From Bradyrhizobium acaciae (GTDB lineage: Bacteria > Pseudomonadota > Alphaproteobacteria > Rhizobiales > Xanthobacteraceae), in the NCBI RefSeq assembly GCF_020889785.1, contig NZ_JACMYK010000002.1, positions 186,001 to 250,000 of the forward strand: a stretch of DNA of 64,000 bases, given 5' to 3'. Below are positions 61,195 to 64,000 of the stretch, one piece after another. Within the stretch, counting starts at the first letter, position 1; every line of letters starts with the position of its first letter. The notes under the pieces are model-generated. The model was not told the origin of the DNA. It saw nothing but the letters and a program-made list of their open reading frames with translations, and searched no databases. A program made the position numbers and the translations under genes.

Positions 61195-62739
61195 ATGACC
61201 CATCCGTCCATCCACGCGCGTAACCATCCGAACAAGATCGCCTACCAGATGGCGGGCAGCGGCAAGGCGATCACCTATCGCGAGCTCGACGAGCTCTCGA
61301 ACCAGGGCGCGCATCTGTTCCGCTCGCTCGGGCTGAAGCCCGGCGATCACATCGCGCTGTTGATGGAAAACCGCCTCGCCTTCATGGAGATCTGCTGGGC
61401 CGCGCAGCGCTCGGGCCTCTATTACACGGCGATCAGCCGCTACCTGACGGAAGAGGAGATCGCCTACATCATCAAGGATTGCGGCGCCAAGGTGTTCATC
61501 ACCACCCCGCAATGCGCCGACAAGGTGAAGGGCCTGGTCAAGGGCGAACCCGGCGAGCCGCTGTTCTACATGATGGACGAGCCGGCGCCGGGCTTCCGCT
61601 CCTATGACAAGGAAGCCGGTGCGCAGCCGACCACGCCTGTTGCCGACGAGGTCGCCGGCTACGACATGCTGTATTCCTCCGGCACCACCGGCCGCCCCAA
61701 GGGCATCAAGAAGGAGTTCGAGGGCAACCGGATCGACGTGCCGAACCCGTTCCTGCAGATCCTCACCGCCGACATGTGCGGCATGAACGCCGACAGCATC
61801 TACCTGTCGCCGGCGCCGCTCTATCACGCTGCTCCCCTGCGCTTCAACATGATGGCGACGGTGCTCGGCGGCACCTCCGTCATCATGGAGCATTTCGACG
61901 CCGAGGAATTCCTGAAACAGGTCGAGAAGCACAAGGTGACGCAGTCGCAGCTGGTGCCGACCATGTTCGTGCGCATGCTGAAGCTGCCCGACGAGGTGCG
62001 CGCCCGCTACAATGTCTCATCGCTGAAGGGCGCGATCCACGCCGCGGCGCCCTGCCCGGTCGACGTCAAAGCCAGGATGATCGAATGGTGGGGGCCGATC
62101 CTGATCGAGTACTACGCCGGCTCCGAAGGCAACGGCGTCACGGTCTCGACCTCGCAGCAATGGCTGACCCACCGCGGCACGGTCGGCCGCGCGGTGGTCG
62201 GCAAGGTCAAAATCCTCGACGAGAACGAGGCGGAGGTACCGACGGGCCAGATCGGCCAGGTCTATTTCGCCGACGCGCCTGTCTTTACCTATCACAACGA
62301 TCCCGAGAAGACGAAGAAGGCCTACAACGCCAAGGGCTGGTCGACGCTCGGCGACGTCGGCTATCTCGATGAAGAGGGCTTCCTCTATCTGACCGACCGC
62401 AAGAGCTACATGATCATCTCCGGCGGCGTGAACATCTACCCGCAGGAGACCGAGGACGTGCTGATCACGCATCCCGCGGTCTCCGACGTCGCGGTGTTCG
62501 GCGTGCCGAACGACGAGATGGGCGAAGAGGTCAAGGCCGTGGTGCAGCCGCACGACATCGCCAAGGCCGGCAAGGCGCTCGAGGCCGAGCTGATCGCGTT
62601 CTGCCGCCAGCATCTGTCGCCGATCAAATGCCCGAAGAGCATCGACTTCGAGCAGGAGCTGCCGCGCACGCCGACCGGCAAACTGGTGAAGCGCCATCTG
62701 CGCGACCGGTATTGGCCGAAGGCGCCTGCCAGGCCGTGA
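61195..62739 (+). CDS. AMP-forming acyl-CoA ligase
   Basis: A 514-residue ANL ligase starting MTHPSIHARNHPNKIAYQMA, with P-loop LYSSGTTGRPKGIKKEFEGN, EYYAGSEGNGVT, the hinge TDRKSYMIISGGVNIYPQET and the catalytic-lysine motif PRTPTGKLVKRHLRDRYWPK. It resembles the FadD/acyl-CoA synthetases of the shorter class rather than the feruloyl-CoA type. It lies downstream of the thiolase on the same strand, separated by a palindromic repeat. It may share the TetR-controlled promoter. Substrate unknown. Confidence 0.92.
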   Translation: MTHPSIHARNHPNKIAYQMAGSGKAITYRELDELSNQGAHLFRSLGLKPGDHIALLMENRLAFMEICWAAQRSGLYYTAISRYLTEEEIAYIIKDCGAKVFITTPQCADKVKGLVKGEPGEPLFYMMDEPAPGFRSYDKEAGAQPTTPVADEVAGYDMLYSSGTTGRPKGIKKEFEGNRIDVPNPFLQILTADMCGMNADSIYLSPAPLYHAAPLRFNMMATVLGGTSVIMEHFDAEEFLKQVEKHKVTQSQLVPTMFVRMLKLPDEVRARYNVSSLKGAIHAAAPCPVDVKARMIEWWGPILIEYYAGSEGNGVTVSTSQQWLTHRGTVGRAVVGKVKILDENEAEVPTGQIGQVYFADAPVFTYHNDPEKTKKAYNAKGWSTLGDVGYLDEEGFLYLTDRKSYMIISGGVNIYPQETEDVLITHPAVSDVAVFGVPNDEMGEEVKAVVQPHDIAKAGKALEAELIAFCRQHLSPIKCPKSIDFEQELPRTPTGKLVKRHLRDRYWPKAPARP

Positions 62740-62966
62740 TCGCGGTTCGCCCTCTTCTCGAGGGCGCCGCGGGCGCGCGGCCAAAATATCGAAAACAACC
62801 CCATGCAAAGGAGCCGGCGGCTGCCGGCGTTCGACAGGGCAACTTGACACGTCGGGCAACTCAGGGATACATTTCTAATATTCCGAAGTCATGCAAAGCA
62901 ATCCACGCCTACCCTCCAGGGAGGGCGAGGAGCGCATGGATACCCGCCTGCGCCTGACCCTTCGAC
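62740..62966. other. Gap between converging genes with repeat fragments
   Basis: A 227-bp region past the ligase stop. It contains CCACGCCTACCCTCCAGGGA and GGGCGAGGAGCGCATGGATA, fragments of dispersed repeats, and a run GGGCGCCGCGGGCGCGCGGC. No gene, clear terminator or full palindrome is seen. Confidence 0.4.
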
Positions 62967-63431
62967 CTACAATGCTGCGGCCGGCTCGCAGGCGGCGGAA
63001 GCCGCGGCGCGGAGATGCAGCTGGCCGTGCCTGCCATCGGCCGTGGTCGTCCACTGCGCATCGATCTGCTGAAGATCGTCCGACAGCTTGCCGCGATGGC
63101 TGCCCTCGGTCTCGAACGCTCCATTGCCGTCGGGCGAACGCTCAAAAATCTCGACCTCGAGATCGGACAGCCGGATGAACATCTGCACGCCGATCTTGGT
63201 CACGCTCCGGCCGACCTCATATGAACCGCAGCCACGCGCTTCCGCGTTCTGCTCGTTCAAGGCCTGCACCTTGTCGAAAGTAATGACGACGTTCTGCACC
63301 GTGTTGTCGTCGTCCCACAGGAATTCGCCGATATAGGCGTGCGGCAGTTTTTCGGTCACCTCCTTGATGTCGGCGGCACGAACCGCCGGAATCAGCATCA
63401 GGGCCACGACCGTTAGACCGAGACGCGACAT
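62967..63431 (-). CDS. Secreted hypothetical protein
   Basis: A 154-residue protein from ATG 63431 with signal peptide MSRLGLTVVALMLIPAVRA, cleaved before ADIKEV; an ATG 12 codons upstream would extend it. The mature part (AYIGEFLWDDDNTVQNVVIT, then GCGSYEVGRSVTKIGVQMFI) is probably a small beta-rich periplasmic protein. It ends Ala-rich with one late cysteine. No family is recognised. It is divergent from the hydrolase gene. Confidence 0.65.
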   Translation of the reverse strand: MSRLGLTVVALMLIPAVRAADIKEVTEKLPHAYIGEFLWDDDNTVQNVVITFDKVQALNEQNAEARGCGSYEVGRSVTKIGVQMFIRLSDLEVEIFERSPDGNGAFETEGSHRGKLSDDLQQIDAQWTTTADGRHGQLHLRAAASAACEPAAAL

Positions 63432-63569
63432 CGAGCCGGTCAGCTCTGCAATCCTCGCGTGGCGCATGCGGTATGCATCCCCTGGGCAAAGTTGCTATCG
63501 TGAATCAATGGCCGTCAGCATACAGCAAAATGCGCTGGTTCTGCGACGACGCCCGACAGGTGATCTCAG

Positions 63570-64000
63570 ATGGAAACGCTCCCCGACGTCCCGCTGCCCT
63601 CCACCATCCGCTCGCGCTATGTCGACGGGATCAACGGCCTTCGCATGCATGTGCTCGAAGCCGGCTTCGAAACACCCGGCCGGCCCTGCCTGCTGCTGCT
63701 GCACGGCTTTCCGGAGCTGGCGTTTTCCTGGCGCAAGGTGATGCCGAAGCTCGCTGCGGCCGGCTATCACGTGATCGCGCCCGACCAGCGCGGCTATGGC
63801 CGCACCACCGGCTGGAGCGCGGATTACGACGGCGACCTCGCCGTGTTCCGCCTGCCCAATCTGGTGCGCGATGCGCTCGGGCTGGTCGCAGCATTCGGTT
63901 ACACCCACGTCGACGCCGTGATCGGGCACGATTTCGGTTCGTCGGTCGCGGCGTGGTGCGCGCTGATCCGCCCCGACGTGTTCCGCGCGGTCGTGATGAT
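63570..64000 (+). CDS. Epoxide-hydrolase-like alpha/beta hydrolase, N-terminal part
   Basis: The gene starts at ATG 63570 (METLPDVPLPSTIRSRYVDG) and runs off the right edge, leaving 143 residues visible. The oxyanion motif LLLLHGFPELAFSW, then IAPDQRGYGRT and the nucleophile elbow GHDFGSSVAAW with Asp as nucleophile point to the epoxide hydrolase/haloalkane dehalogenase group. The catalytic acid and histidine lie outside the window. No operon partner is visible. Confidence 0.82.
   Translation, partial: METLPDVPLPSTIRSRYVDGINGLRMHVLEAGFETPGRPCLLLLHGFPELAFSWRKVMPKLAAAGYHVIAPDQRGYGRTTGWSADYDGDLAVFRLPNLVRDALGLVAAFGYTHVDAVIGHDFGSSVAAWCALIRPDVFRAVVM

Overview
The window is a high-GC alphaproteobacterial chromosome segment. 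The closest match in gene content is Bradyrhizobium or its relative Rhodopseudomonas: rows of acyl-CoA dehydrogenases and CoA ligases, expanded branched-chain-type (Liv) ABC transporters, a LivM-LivG fusion, a MlotiK1-like cyclic-nucleotide-gated K+ channel, and many copies of palindromic intergenic repeats. This placement is inferred from protein families and repeats, not from a marker gene. I see no rRNA, tRNA, CRISPR array, transposase or phage gene.

Region 1 (1-18.6 kb) resembles the pim dicarboxylate/pimeloyl-CoA degradation locus plus its uptake system. On the minus strand, in transcription order, are a fused enoyl-CoA hydratase/3-hydroxyacyl-CoA dehydrogenase, an acyl-CoA ligase and two acyl-CoA dehydrogenases; the last runs off the left edge. 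A divergent IclR regulator shares a perfect 19-bp palindrome with this operon. Downstream of it, on the plus strand, lie livG-livF-livH-livM and then five tandem paralogous solute-binding proteins. Four of these are followed by their own terminator. A glycerate-kinase-family gene closes the region.

Region 2 (18.7-34.6 kb) resembles the cou (p-coumarate/hydroxycinnamate) locus. A MarR regulator is divergent from a Liv transporter (LivH, a LivM-LivG fusion, LivF) with a convergent binding protein. A hotdog thioesterase, an SDR, a feruloyl-CoA-synthase-like ligase and a crotonase follow, then a DUF3237 protein, a DctPQM TRAP transporter and pobA (4-hydroxybenzoate hydroxylase). Together they could import hydroxycinnamates, activate and shorten the side chain, and pass 4-hydroxybenzoate to protocatechuate. 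AT-rich dyads in three promoters look like sites of one regulator.

Region 3 (34.6-50.7 kb) is a mixed accessory stretch. It holds a LysR/flavin-protein pair and two WYL-regulator/GST modules whose three dyads each lie 48-49 bp before a minus-strand start codon. It also holds a membrane-anchored TAXI protein, a Crp/Fnr regulator, a run of small proteins, a Popeye-like cNMP-binding membrane protein overlapping a solo DUF6537-like gene, and the K+ channel followed by a crotonase lacking both catalytic glutamates.

Region 4 (50.8-64 kb) is a second CoA-thioester catabolic cluster: nitroreductase, three acyl-CoA dehydrogenases, a paralogous ligase/crotonase/SDR module, a TetR regulator, a divergent thiolase and another acyl-CoA ligase. 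A secreted protein and the start of an epoxide-hydrolase-like gene end the window.
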